This document shows, one piece after another, positions 10,601 through 22,211 of a DNA stretch of 64,000 bases (within the stretch, counting starts at the first letter, position 1; each line of letters starts with the position of its first letter). Made by a program: the position numbers and the translations under genes. This DNA comes from Phytophthora hibernalis (lineage: Eukaryota > Oomycota > Peronosporomycetes > Peronosporales > Peronosporaceae): contig JAAKBF010000048.1 of NCBI GenBank assembly GCA_012656075.1, positions 124,001 to 188,000 on the forward strand. Reading direction: 5' to 3'. Under the pieces are notes generated by a model that had not been told where the DNA came from, made no database searches, and saw only the letters and a program-made list of their open reading frames with translations.

Positions 10601-11100
10601 ATGGCAAGTATAGCGTCGTCGAACTCAGGCGCGGAGGCTGAGCACGTTCCTGCAGGGGCGAACGCCCGAGGCCCACGTCACTGTAACTACTGTGTATGCA
10701 CCCCAATAGAACAGCGCCACTATGCAAGCTGGGAGGACTTCTTTGCAGCTTTCGCCGCGTATCAAGACGCAACGCATCAAGTATTCAAGAAACGGACGTC
10801 TACGAGCGTGGCCGCGTGGAATGTTGAGCTATACAGGCGGGGTACACTGACGGCTAAGACGCAGATCCCGCTCGCTTTCGAAAAATATTACCGTCGGCTA
10901 TGCTGCACACATGGTTATAACCACCCAAGTCGCCCAAATGGAAAGAGAGCGAACTGCTTCGTGAAATCTACGAAATGTGAGGCGTAACTGTCACTCACGG
11001 GGTGTGGGCACCATGCACTAATCCAAGCGTCGCTGAGGTATGTGGGCGATGTAGTCCCGTACAACATGGCAAAATTATAAGCTGGGATATTTCCAAGGCC
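10601..11100 (+). pseudogene. Mutator-like (MULE) transposase N-terminal fragment
   Basis: A 128-residue frame carries the FAR1-like DNA-binding start typical of oomycete MULE/ZSWIM proteins: ASWEDFFAAFAAYQDATHQV, FKKRTSTSVAAWN, YYRRLCCTHGYN, and GKRANCFVKSTKCEA ending at 10987. The expected continuation (VTVTHGVW) is found immediately afterwards in another frame, so the gene is frameshifted. Nothing matching the RNase-H core follows. It is unlike the array copies in orientation and sequence, so it is an independent insertion. Confidence 0.7.
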
Positions 11101-11259
11101 CTTAAATGGAGAAAAGGGATATGTCGCCATCACTCTCGCAGCAACTTCAACGACCCGCTCATGATAAAGACAGGTAATGCGGGAACAGCTGTGTCCAGCA
11201 ACCAGCGATTCGTCTCCATCCCCAAATCGACATCATGCTTTAGGCTTGCTACATGCTGA

Positions 11260-11907
11260 AAAGTCTCTATTTTCTCACACAAAAATGTGCCTACATTTGT
11301 TACGAACACCACCTCGGTAACTTAGTTTTGAGTGGTCAAATTAGAGCTACCCCTGCTGACGCTGCTGTCACTGTCGATGACGACTGGATTTGACACCGTA
11401 TTTGACACCGGAAATGCACCAATGCATTCTTTGAGCAATTTATCTGGGAGCAAATAAAACGGATCGAGATTAAACCCTTTCTCGCTGTTTAAGCTCTTTC
11501 CCAAAACATGGTAGAAATTACCCTCTTAAAGGGCGACAAATGCGATCGCGACTTTTACCGTTTGAAGAACGGACTGCTTCTCCTTGTCATCTTCACTGTC
11601 ATCATCGTCACTCCCGTGACTCTCGCAGTTAGATATTTTGACCTTCTTTTATTCCTTGCGATGTTGCTTAATTACTGCTGGTGGCGTAGTTTTCAAGGGA
11701 CTCTGGGTAATTGGAGACAGATCAAAGTCAGAACGAGACTGTTTTCGTTTAAAGATCCACCACTCGGATCTGAAACCACCATTTCAGACGGCCTAGATAT
11801 CGTCGCCACACACGTCCGTTGTCGGACATTCCTCCACTGAGTCAAAACCAATTTGAGCGCCACATCAAATTCGTTCTCGTCTTCGATAGCCGCTAACTCA
11901 CTTGAAA
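11260..11907 (-). other. Unassigned decayed coding remnants
   Basis: Reverse-strand frames at 11322-11504 (GKSLNSEKGFNLDPFYLLPD) and 11693-11935 (SSELAAIEDENEFDVALKLV) look like the acidic tail of a protein, with a DDDSEDDKEKQ patch between them. I cannot name a family. The second frame runs into the tandem array at 11908. Probably transposon debris. Confidence 0.3.
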
Positions 11908-11911
11908 TTAA

Positions 11912-12207
11912 CCCTTTTGTTGCTGACTGGACCACAACGTGGCATAATGCATCGTTCTACTAAGTATAGTCCAATCAAATAATCTAATTTTATTACTGAT
12001 CAATAATAGACCTACCGGAAAATTGACCAAAACGACATTATGCCGTTTTACAAATGTCACCTAAAACATTTTCTGGTCGTGTCGGAAACCATAGAACATG
12101 GTCACCGGGAAATAATACCAAAACGAGGCATTATGCATCGTTTTACAATTTTATCTTGATTAACGTAAATATGATTTGAAATAGGAAATGTATGGGTAAC
12201 AAAAGGG
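11912..12207. mobile_element. PiggyBac-like MITE heading each array unit (first copy)
   Basis: CCCTTTTGTT at 11912-11921 is matched by AACAAAAGGG at 12198-12207. The left flank is TTAA and the right flank TTAG, a TTAA duplication with one change. Equivalent copies lie at 14243-14536, 16572-16867 and 18898-19193. Three palindromic motifs of the form AACG..GCAT.ATGC..CGTT are centred at 11946, 12039 and 12132, exactly 93 bases apart. Partial similarity between the intervals (CCGGAAAATTGACC, CCGGGAAATAATACC) suggests a worn 93-base repeat. No coding capacity. The 10-base termini differ from the 13-base ends of the element at 6525-9472. Confidence 0.75.
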
Positions 12208-12399
12208 TTAGATAAGTTGCTCGAATGGATTCTCGGTATTTTTCACTTCGCGAACGAGGTTTATTTGTTACCCTCTACCAGTGACAGGATCAAAACTTCG
12301 ATAACAAAATGTTGTCTAACTCGCTGCAGAGCGATGGCTGTGCTTGTCCACCTTCAAACACATAAGATACGGTCAGAAACGCATTTAATTTTGAGATGA

Positions 12400-13719
12400 T
12401 AGGCAAATTCACCAACCTTTCATCGATGCGATTCCACGGAATCGCTGGCCTGGTGATTGTACATTTTTCTGTAGACAATCGCATGGCGACAAGGTAGCTA
12501 CATCGACGTTGCAAACGGACGCTCACAGCTCCAGTCGAGAATGTTTAGAACATAAGTATTCCTCCGACCTCTGACTACCACGACAGCCGTGTCATTTTCC
12601 TCCGTTGTCTACAAGTAAGACCTTGCCTTCGTTTCGATACACCAGCAGCATATTGGTGTTCTAGACTTTCAGCAACAAAGTAAGCAGTAAAGCGAAGGAT
12701 AGTGGAAAGATCTTCATCGTAGTTTGTGTTCCCCGGGCGTCCAATACGCGCCACGAGATAGTTGTACTCGCTTTGAACACGTCGATCGTCATGTGCTAAT
12801 CTCCATTTGCCTTAATCAAGGAGTACTGCACCACCACACCATGGCCGAACTGGTTCATCACCATAAACGTACATGTACCTATTACAAAGCAGCATGAGTT
12901 AGTCATGTCGACGGCAGAAAATGACGTGAAGACTTACCGGTTAGTTTTATGCGTGCAGTCAATCAGCAAAACTTGCTAAAACGACTGTCAGTTGCCACAT
13001 ATGCTCTGAGGAAAACGCTACGGCTCCTGTCTCGCCTCCCTCAGTCTCGTCAACGATAGATATGTTTTCTTGACTGGATGCAGTAAAAGCTGATACTGCT
13101 GCAACCGTACCATCATTATTATCACTTGCAGATATTGAAGCTACGCGATTCAGGACCATGTTATCGACATCAGACTGAATAACGTTCTGGTCGTGGGCGA
13201 GCAAATAAACAATATTTTTGATCGTTTGGCTCCTATGGCAATTATTCCATCCACGCGACCTTCCACCGTATCATTGTTTAAGCCACGACAAAAGGAAAGT
13301 GCGTTGTAAGCGTCGAGTGTCATATCGTGAGAGTCTGTAAAGTGCCCGTTTTTAACAGCTAGCTGCCAGGTATCGTCTTTCATGCAGGCTTGAAGGAAAA
13401 CACGAAACGAACAATCTGCAATACGGAGGTGTTGCCTTGGATGCTGATCTGTGCATCTGAACGAGCGATCCTTCCAGCCGTGGGTGCAAATATACACTCG
13501 CTGATATGGATCGATGTGTTCGGGAATAAGCTCACATTCTCCGCGCAGATCATTCTTTGTCTGTTTAATTCGGTGATTGCGCTGTTGGCGGCTGATGATC
13601 TCTTTCACGGACAAGCGCTGTAATGTACGCTGAGCATACTCTTCTACGTACACTAACCACGAGGCCCAATCGCGATGCCACGTTTGCAAGGGCTCAATAC
13701 GGGTATTGGACTTGATCAC
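12400..13719 (-). pseudogene. Mutator-like transposase remnant, array unit 1
   Basis: The reverse strand reads from N to C terminus. A FAR1-like DNA-binding domain lies at 13150-13719 (WASWLVYVEEYAQRTLQ, VYICTHGWKDRSF, LAVKNGHFTDSHDM, IAIGAKRSKI). After a frameshift comes LLAHDQNVIQSDVDNMV. The start of the RNase-H-like core appears as DCTHKTNR, a possible intron, and FMVMNQFGHGVVVQYSL. A TAG then replaces an expected Trp in NGDWHM. Next comes TNYDEDLSTILRFTAYFVAE, a region normally far downstream, so the catalytic middle seems deleted. The end is a worn SWIM finger (LDWSCERPFATSM, stop, LPCRHAIVYRK) near 12450-12560. Several stops make it inactive. Confidence 0.78.
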
Positions 13720-14729
13720 GACGGACCAGCATTAGTCCTGGTCAAATCCAGGACGCAACTCGAGACTTCTGGGTCTATCAGGGTGGACTGCGCGTTTGTG
13801 CTGAGATCCGTTGACGTGTGTAGCTCTGTATCGATCGAACCTGGTATAGCCATGTTAACGCCTCTTTCTCAGGGTCTCCTAAACATATATGGCAATATCA
13901 ACAATGCATTTTTTAGCACACAATAATGTATTTCTTGCTATCCTGTACCAGCTCAATAACCTTTTTGGTCCCGACACCCCGAGCAATAATCTATTTCACT
14001 ATCAAAAACCTGTACCAATTGCCACCGTCAATTCGCCTATCAAACACGCGATTTTGCAAAGTTGTAGTTGCTTCTTGTACACCTACGAACTGTCGAGGAA
14101 CTTCCGACGTTGCAGTTATTAATTGACGGAGCTGTCCAGCGATGGCACAGATTCAAATGGCAGAAACTTAGATCTGAATCGAATCATACTTCAGTATAGT
14201 AGTTATACTTTGAAGTAGCATAATACGCATTATGTATTTTAACCCTTTGTTGCTGACTGGACCACAACGTGGCATAATGCATCGTTCTACTAAGTATAGT
14301 CCAATCAAATAATCTAATTTTATTACTGATCAATAATAGACCTACCGGAAAATTGACCAAAACGACATTATGCCGTTTTACAAATGTCACCTAAAACATT
14401 TTCTGGTCGTGTCGGAAACCATAGAACATGGTCACCGGGAAATAATACCAAAACGAGGCATTATGCATCGTTTTACAATTTTATCTTGATTAACGTAAAT
14501 ATGATTTGAAATAGGAAATGTATGGGTAACAAAGGGTTAGATAAGTTGCTCGAATGGATTCTCGGTATTTTCACTTCGCGAACGAGGTTTATTTGTTACC
14601 CCTCTACCAGTGACAGGATCAAAACTTCGATAACAAAATGTTGTCTAACTCGCTGCAGAGCGATGGCTGTGCTTGTCCACCTTCAAACACATAAGATACG
14701 GTCAGAAACGCATTTAATTTTGAGATGAT

Positions 14730-16048
14730 AGGCAAATTCACCAACCTTTCATCGATGCGATTCCACGGAATCGCTGGCCTGGTGATTGTACATTTTTTTC
14801 TGTAGACAATCGCATGGCGACAAGGTAGCTACATCGACGTTGCAAACGGACGCTCACAGCTCCAGTCGAGAATGTTTAGAACATAAGTATTCCTCCGACC
14901 TCTGACTACCACGACAGCCGTGTCATTTTCCTCCGTTGTCTACAAGTAAGACCTTGCCTTCGTTTCGATACACCAGCAGCATATTGGTGTTCTAGACTTT
15001 CAGCAACAAAGTAAGCAGTAAAGCGAAGGATAGTGGAAAGATCTTCATCGTAGTTTGTGTTCCCCGGGCGTCCAATACGCGCCACGAGATAGTTGTACTC
15101 GCTTTGAACACGTCGATCGTCATGTGCTAATCTCCATTTGCCTTAATCAAGGAGTACTGCACCACCACACCATGGCCGAACTGGTTCATCACCATAAACG
15201 TACATGTACCTATTACAAAGCAGCATGAGTTAGTCATGTCGACGGCAGAAAATGACGTGAAGACTTACCGGTTAGTTTTATGCGTGCAGTCAATCAGCAA
15301 AACTTGCTAAAACGACTGTCAGTTGCCACATATGCTCTGAGGAAAACGCTACGGCTCCTGTCTCGCCTCCCTCAGTCTCGTCAACGATAGATATGTTTTC
15401 TTGACTGGATGCAGTAAGCTGATACTGCTGCAACCGTACCATCATTATTATCACTTGCAGATATTGAAGCTACGCGATTCAGGACCATGTTATCGACATC
15501 AGACTGAATAACGTTCTGGTCGTGGGCGAGCAAATAAACAATATTTTTGATCGTTTGGCTCCTATGGCAATTATTCCATCCACGCGACCTTCCACCGTAT
15601 CATTGTTTAAGCCACGACAAAAGGAAAGTGCGTTGTAAGCGTCGAGTGTCATATCGTGAGAGTCTGTAAAGTGCCCGTTTTTAACAGCTAGCTGCCAGGT
15701 ATCGTCTTTCATGCAGGCTTGAAGGAAAACACGAAACGAACAATCTGCAATACGGAGGTGTTGCCTTGGATGCTGATCTGTGCATCTGAACGAGCGATCC
15801 TTCCAGCCGTGGGTGCAAATATACACTCGCTGATATGGATCGATGTGTTCGGGAATAAGCTCACATTCTCCGCGCAGATCATTCTTTGTCTGTTTAATTC
15901 GGTGATTGCGCTGTTGGCGGCTGATGATCTCTTTCACGGACAAGCGCTGTAATGTACGCTGAGCATACTCTTCTACGTACACTAACCACGAGGCCCAATC
16001 GCGATGCCACGTTTGCAAGGGCTCAATACGGGTATTGGACTTGATCAC
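14730..16048 (-). pseudogene. Mutator-like transposase remnant, array unit 2
   Basis: Same content as the unit 1 remnant, with an identical 189-residue FAR1-like frame at 15479-16048. It shares the short GCAGTAAGC variant with unit 4. The MITE at its head (14243-14536) has CCCTTTG and CAAAGGG termini, one base shorter at both ends than in the other units. Confidence 0.78.
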
Positions 16049-17059
16049 GACGGACCAGCATTAGTCCTGGTCAAATCCAGGACGCAACTCGAGACTTCTG
16101 GGTCTATCAGGGTGGACTGCGCGTTTGTGCTGAGATCCGTTGACGTGTGTAGCTCTGTATCGATCGAACCTGGTATAGCCATGTTAACGCCTCTTTCTCA
16201 GGGTCTCCTAAACATATATGGCAATATCAACAATGCATTTTTTAGCACACAATAATGTATTTCTTGCTATCCTGTACCAGCTCAATAACCTTTTTGGTCC
16301 CGACACCCCGAGCAATAATCTATTTCACTATCAAAAACCTGTACCAATTGCCACCGTCAATTCGCCTATCAAACACGCGATTTTGCAAAGTTGTAGTTGC
16401 TTCTTGTACACCTACGAACTGTCGAGGAACTTCCGACGTTGCAGTTATTAATTGACGGAGCTGTCCAGCGATGGCACAGATTCAAATGGCAGAAACTTAG
16501 ATCTGAATCGAATCATACTTCAGTATAGTAGTTATACTTTGAAGTAGCATAATACGCATTATGTATTTTAACCCTTTTGTTGCTGACTGGACCACAACGT
16601 GGCATAATGCATCGTTCTACTAAGTATAGTCCAATCAAATAATCTAATTTTATTACTGATCAATAATAGACCTACCGGAAAATTGACCAAAACGACATTA
16701 TGCCGTTTTACAAATGTCACCTAAAACATTTTCTGGTCGTGTCGGAAACCATAGAACATGGTCACCGGGAAATAATACCAAAACGAGGCATTATGCATCG
16801 TTTTACAATTTTATCTTGATTAACGTAAATATGATTTGAAATAGGAAATGTATGGGTAACAAAAGGGTTAGATAAGTTGCTCGAATGGATTCTCGGTATT
16901 TTCACTTCGCGAACGAGGTTTATTTGTTACCCCTCTACCAGTGACAGGATCAAAACTTCGATAACAAAATGTTGTCTAACTCGCTGCAGAGCGATGGCTG
17001 TGCTTGTCCACCTTCAAACACATAAGATACGGTCAGAAACGCATTTAATTTTGAGATGA

Positions 17060-18374
17060 TAGGCAAATTCACCAACCTTTCATCGATGCGATTCCACGGA
17101 ATCGCTGGCCTGGTGATTGTACATTTTTGTCAGACAATCGCATGGCGACAAGGTAGCTACATCGACGTTGCAAACGGACGCTCACAGCTCCAGTCGAGAA
17201 TGTTTAGAACATAAGTATTCCTCCGACCTCTGACTACCACGACAGCCGTGTCATTTCCTCCGTTGTCTACAAGTAAGACCTTGCCTTCGTTTCGATACAC
17301 CAGCAGCATATTGGTGTTCTAGACTTTCAGCAACAAAGTAAGCAGTAAAGCGAAGGATAGTGGAAAGATCTTCATCGTAGTTTGTGTTCCCCGGGCGTCA
17401 ATACGCGCCACGAGATAGTTGTACTCGCTTTGAACACGTCGATCGTCATGTGCTAATCTCCATTTGCCTTAATCAAGGAGTACTGCACCACCACACCATG
17501 GCCGAACTGGTTCATCACCATAAACGTACATGTACCTATTACAAAGCAGCATGAGTTAGTCATGTCGACGGCAGAAAATGACGTGAAGACTTACCGGTTA
17601 GTTTTATGCGTGCAGTCAATCAGCAAAACTTGCTAAAACGACTGTCAGTTGCCACATATGCTCTGAGGAAAACGCTACGGCTCCTGTCTCGCCTCCTCAG
17701 TCTCGTCAACGATAGATATGTTTTCTTGACTGGATGCAGTAAAAGCTGATACTGCTGCAACCGTACCATCATTATTATCACTTGCAGATATTGAAGCTAC
17801 GCGATTCAGGACCATGTTATCGACATCAGACTGAATAACGTTCTGGTCGTGGGCGAGCAAATAAACAATATTTTTGATCGTTTGGCTCCTATGGCAATTA
17901 TTCCATCCACGCGACCTTCCACCGTATCATTGTTTAAGCCACGACAAAGGAAAGTGCGTTGTAAGCGTCGAGTGTCATATCGTGAGAGTCTGTAAAGTGC
18001 CCGTTTTTAACAGCTAGCTGCCAGGTATCGTCTTTCATGCAGGCTTGAAGGAAAACACGAAACGAACAATCTGCAATACGGAGGTGTTGCCTTGGATGCT
18101 GATCTGTGCATCTGAACGAGCGATCCTTCCAGCCGTGGGTGCAAATATACACTCGCTGATATGGATCGATGTGTTCGGGAATAAGCTCACATTCTCCGCG
18201 CAGATCATTCTTTGTCTGTTTAATTCGGTGATTGCGCTGTTGGCGGCTGATGATCTCTTTCACGGACAAGCGCTGTAATGTACGCTGAGCATACTCTTCT
18301 ACGTACACTAACCACGAGGCCCAATCGCGATGCCACGTTTGCAAGGGCTCAATACGGGTATTGGACTTGATCAC
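17060..18374 (-). pseudogene. Mutator-like transposase remnant, array unit 3
   Basis: Same content as unit 1, but its FAR1-like frame is cut to 146 residues (17934-18374) by loss of one A in CGACAAAGG. It has the most small deletions of the four units: in the CATTTTTGTCAG stretch, in CATTTCC, in GGGCGTCAATACG and in CGCCTCCTCAG. These shorten the unit to 2,326 bases. Confidence 0.78.
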
Positions 18375-19379
18375 GACGGACCAGCATTAGTCCTGGTCAA
18401 ATCCAGGACGCAACTCGAGACTTCTGGGTCTATCAGGGTGGACTGCGCGTTTGTGCTGAGATCCGTTGACGTGTGTAGCTCTGTATCGATCGAACCTGGT
18501 ATAGCCATGTTAACGCCTCTTTCTCAGGGTCTCCTAAACATATATGGCAATATCAACAATGCATTTTTTAGCACACAATAATGTATTTCTTGCTATCCTG
18601 TACCAGCTCAATAACCTTTTTGGTCCCGACACCCCGAGCAATAATCTATTTCACTATCAAAAACCTGTACCAATTGCCACCGTCAATTCGCCTATCAAAC
18701 ACGCGATTTTGCAAAGTTGTAGTTGCTTCTTGTACACCTACGAACTGTCGAGGAACTTCCGACGTTGCAGTTATTAATTGACGGAGCTGTCCAGCGATGG
18801 CACAGATTCAAATGGCAGAAACTTAGATCTGAATCGAATCATACTTCAGTATAGTAGTTATACTTTGAAGTAGCATAATACGCATTATGTATTTTAACCC
18901 TTTTGTTGCTGACTGGACCACAACGTGGCATAATGCATCGTTCTACTAAGTATAGTCCAATCAAATAATCTAATTTTATTACTGATCAATAATAGACCTA
19001 CCGGAAAATTGACCAAAACGACATTATGCCGTTTTACAAATGTCACCTAAAACATTTTCTGGTCGTGTCGGAAACCATAGAACATGGTCACCGGGAAATA
19101 ATACCAAAACGAGGCATTATGCATCGTTTTACAATTTTATCTTGATTAACGTAAATATGATTTGAAATAGGAAATGTATGGGTAACAAAAGGGTTAGATA
19201 AGTTGCTCGAATGGATTCTCGGTATTTTTCACTTCGCGAACGAGGTTTATTTGTTACCCCTCTACCAGTGACAGGATCAAAACTTCGATAACAAAATGTT
19301 GTCTAACTCGCTGCAGAGCGATGGCTGTGCTTATCCACCTTCAAACACATAAGATACGGTCAGAAACGCATTTAATTTT

Positions 19380-20706
19380 GAGATGATAGGCAAATTCACC
19401 AACCTTTCATCGATGCGATTCCACGGAATCGCTGGCCTGGTGATTGTACATTTTTTCTGTAGACAATCGCATGGCGACAAAGGTAGCTACATCGACGTTG
19501 CAAACGGACGCTCACAGCTCCAGTCGAGAATGTTTAGAACATAAGTATTCCTCCGACCTCTGACTACCACGACAGCCGTGTCATTTTCCTCCGTTGTCTA
19601 CAAGTAAGACCTTGCCTTCGTTTCGATACACCAGCAGCATATTGGTGTTCTAGACTTTCAGCAACAAAGTAAGCAGTAAAGCGAAGGATAGTGGAAAGAT
19701 CTTCATCGTAGTTTGTGTTCCCCGGGCGTCCAATACGCGCCACGAGATAGTTGTACTCGCTTTGAACACGTCGATCGTCATGTGCTAATCTCCATTTGCC
19801 TTAATCAAGGAGTACTGCACCACCACACCATGGCCGAACTGGTTCATCACCATAAACGTACATGTACCTATTACAAAGCAGCATGAGTTAGTCATGTCGA
19901 CGGCAGAAAATGACGTGAAGACTTACCGGTTAGTTTTATGCGTGCAGTCAATCAGCAAAACTTGCTAAAACGACTGTCAGTTGCCACATATGCTCTGAGG
20001 AAAACGCTACGGCTCCTGTCTCGCCTCCCTCAGTCTCGTCAACGATAGATATGTTTTCTTGACTGGATGCAGTAAGCTGATACTGCTGCAACCGTACCAT
20101 CATTATTATCACTTGCAGATATTGAAGCTACGCGATTCAGGACCATGTTATCGACATCAGACTGAATAACGTTCTGGTCGTGGGCGAGCAAATAAACAAT
20201 ATTTTTGATCGTTTGGCTCCTATGGCAATTATTCCATCCACGCGACCTTCCACCGTATCATTGTTTAAGCCACGACAAAAGGAAAGTGCGTTGTAAGCGT
20301 CGAGTGTCATATCGTGAGAGTCTGTAAAGTGCCCGTTTTTAACAGCTAGCTGCCAGGTATCGTCTTTCATGCAGGCTTGAAGGAAAACACGAAACGAACA
20401 ATCTGCAATACGGAGGTGTTGCCTTGGATGCTGATCTGTGCATCTGAACGAGCGATCCTTCCAGCCGTGGGTGCAAATATACACTCGCTGATATGGATCG
20501 ATGTGTTCGGGAATAAGCTCACATTCTCCGCGCAGATCATTCTTTGTCTGTTTAATTCGGTGATTGCGCTGTTGGCGGCTGATGATCTCTTTCACGGACA
20601 AGCGCTGTAATGTACGCTGAGCATACTCTTCTACGTACACTAACCACGAGGCCCAATCGCGATGCCACGTTTGCAAGGGCTCAATACGGGTATTGGACTT
20701 GATCAC
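19380..20706 (-). pseudogene. Mutator-like transposase remnant, array unit 4
   Basis: Same content as unit 1, with the 189-residue FAR1-like frame at 20137-20706. It shares GCAGTAAGC with unit 2 and has one extra A in GGCGACAAAGG. It is the last unit; after 21226 the sequence is unrelated and no MITE follows. Confidence 0.78.
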
Positions 20707-21226
20707 GACGGACCAGCATTAGTCCTGGTCAAATCCAGGACGCAACTCGAGACTTCTGGGTCTATCAGGGTGGACTGCGCGTTTGTGCTGAGATCCGTTG
20801 ACGTGTGTAGCTCTGTATCGATCGAACCTGGTATAGCCATGTTAACGCCTCTTTCTCAGGGTCTCCTAAACATATATGGCAATATCAACAATGCATTTTT
20901 TAGCACACAATAATGTATTTCTTGCTATCCTGTACCAGCTCAATAACCTTTTTGGTCCCGACACCCCGAGCAATAATCTATTTCACTATCAAAAACCTGT
21001 ACCAATTGCCACCGTCAATTCGCCTATCAAACACGCGATTTTGCAAAGTTGTAGTTGCTTCTTGTACACCTACGAACTGTCGAGGAACTTCCGACGTTGC
21101 AGTTATTAATTGACGGAGCTGTCCAGCGATGGCACAGATTCAAATGGCAGAAACTTAGATCTGAATCGAATCATACTTCAGTATAGTAGTTATACTTTGA
21201 AGTAGCATAATACGCATTATGTATTT

Positions 21227-22103
21227 CAGGACGCCGATGCATGCGATAATGTATTTCTTCTTCGTTTGAGCGCCGCACAATTATTTATTTATTTATTTCA
21301 TCAAGGGCCCTACATATAATTGCAATAATATTTTAGGAGACCCTTCTCTTTCTGTATCGCCTTCCTCCTGACTGTCTTCGCCTCTTTCGACCGGTGTACT
21401 AGGCGCTAGCAAATACAATCCATCGCCCGTACGTCTTCCTCGCCGATCACTGGCGACCACAACTTCTTTGCGTCGGTATCCGTGGTGAGTGCCGATTCAA
21501 CGGTGGTTACGAGGACTACTTGCACTATGCGCACTTTGGCTCTCTTTCGCTGACGATATATTAAGACTCGTAAGTTATTTTGCTTCTTCCCGCCTGGACA
21601 ATCCTGGACGCATATGGAATAACGATTCTGTATAATCCTAGGAGGTTAGGGGTATAAAAACCTGGCCTCCAACGGTTCCGATTAAATACAGTAAAACGTA
21701 TTGTGGTTTTCATCCTTTCTTCCGCCCATTTTAGGTCCGCAACCCTGAGGGGTCAATTTACAAATCGGGATTGGTTATTAATAGTCTATATTGAGGCCCC
21801 AATCGGAGTGGAGCGCTCCAATAGCCATCCAGACACGCCGACAATGGGCTGATGGCATCAGAGATGCGCGTATGCCACTCATTTATACCGTTCAAAAGCG
21901 GCAACACGGAATGTTGTCTTTATAACAGCCATATGGCAACATAATGTGGTGTAGAGAAATCTAGATTTTGGGTAACCCTACACTAGGGATGCCTAAGCTA
22001 GACCAAGTGGATACATCGCACTCAAGAGGATCAAGTGGATACACCGCCAAGTGGATACATCGCACTCAACAGGGAACGGACTTAATCAGGAACCGCAGTT
22101 AGC
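21227..22103. other. Non-coding stretch, possible LTR or promoter remnant
   Basis: About 880 bases. A TTTATTTATTTATTT tract lies near 21285. GGGGTATAAAAACCTGG near 21650, followed by an AATACAG tract, resembles the TATA region of an LTR, but I found no second LTR copy. Near 22000-22075 the phrase CAAGTGGATACATCGCACTC occurs twice, with a related third copy. No gene recognised. Confidence 0.35.
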
Positions 22104-22211
22104 CGGACTCAGCGAAGGACGGACTCAGCGATGGACGGGCTCGGCGATAATCGACTCGGCGAAAGTTGGACTCGGCGAAAGTTGGACTCGGCGAAAGTCG
22201 ACTTGGCGAGA
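22104..22211. repeat. 16-base minisatellite
   Basis: Six and a half copies of a 16-base unit related to GGACTCGGCGAAAGTT run head to tail. The left copies are more diverged (CGGACTCAGCGAAGGA) and the right copies nearly identical, suggesting growth from the right. Confidence 0.85.

Larger units (their letters stand above)
11908..21226. repeat. Tandem array, four units of about 2.33 kb
   Basis: Units start at each TTAACCCTTT: 11908-14238, 14239-16567, 16568-18893 and 18894-21226. By eye they are nearly identical over their whole length. The differences I found are almost all one-base changes in homopolymers or a 2-base change in GCAGTAAAAGC versus GCAGTAAGC (units 1 and 3 versus 2 and 4). Each unit is a PiggyBac-like MITE of about 296 bases followed by a reverse-strand Mutator remnant. 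Junctions read GTATTT joined to TTAACCC. The left edge of the array coincides with the MITE TTAA; the right edge ends at GTATTT before unrelated sequence. Recent amplification by unequal exchange or rolling-circle replication is inferred. Confidence 0.93.

Noticed and set aside
11936..12144. Regularly spaced palindromes briefly suggested a CRISPR-like array.
   Set aside because: Only three motifs per unit, worn rather than identical, spaced 93 bases, in a eukaryotic MITE; no spacers or cas genes.
13150..13719. A 189-residue open frame repeated in three of four array units looked like a conserved gene.
   Set aside because: It is the FAR1-like head of a decayed Mutator transposase and its continuation is frameshifted; its identity among units reflects recent duplication, not selection.
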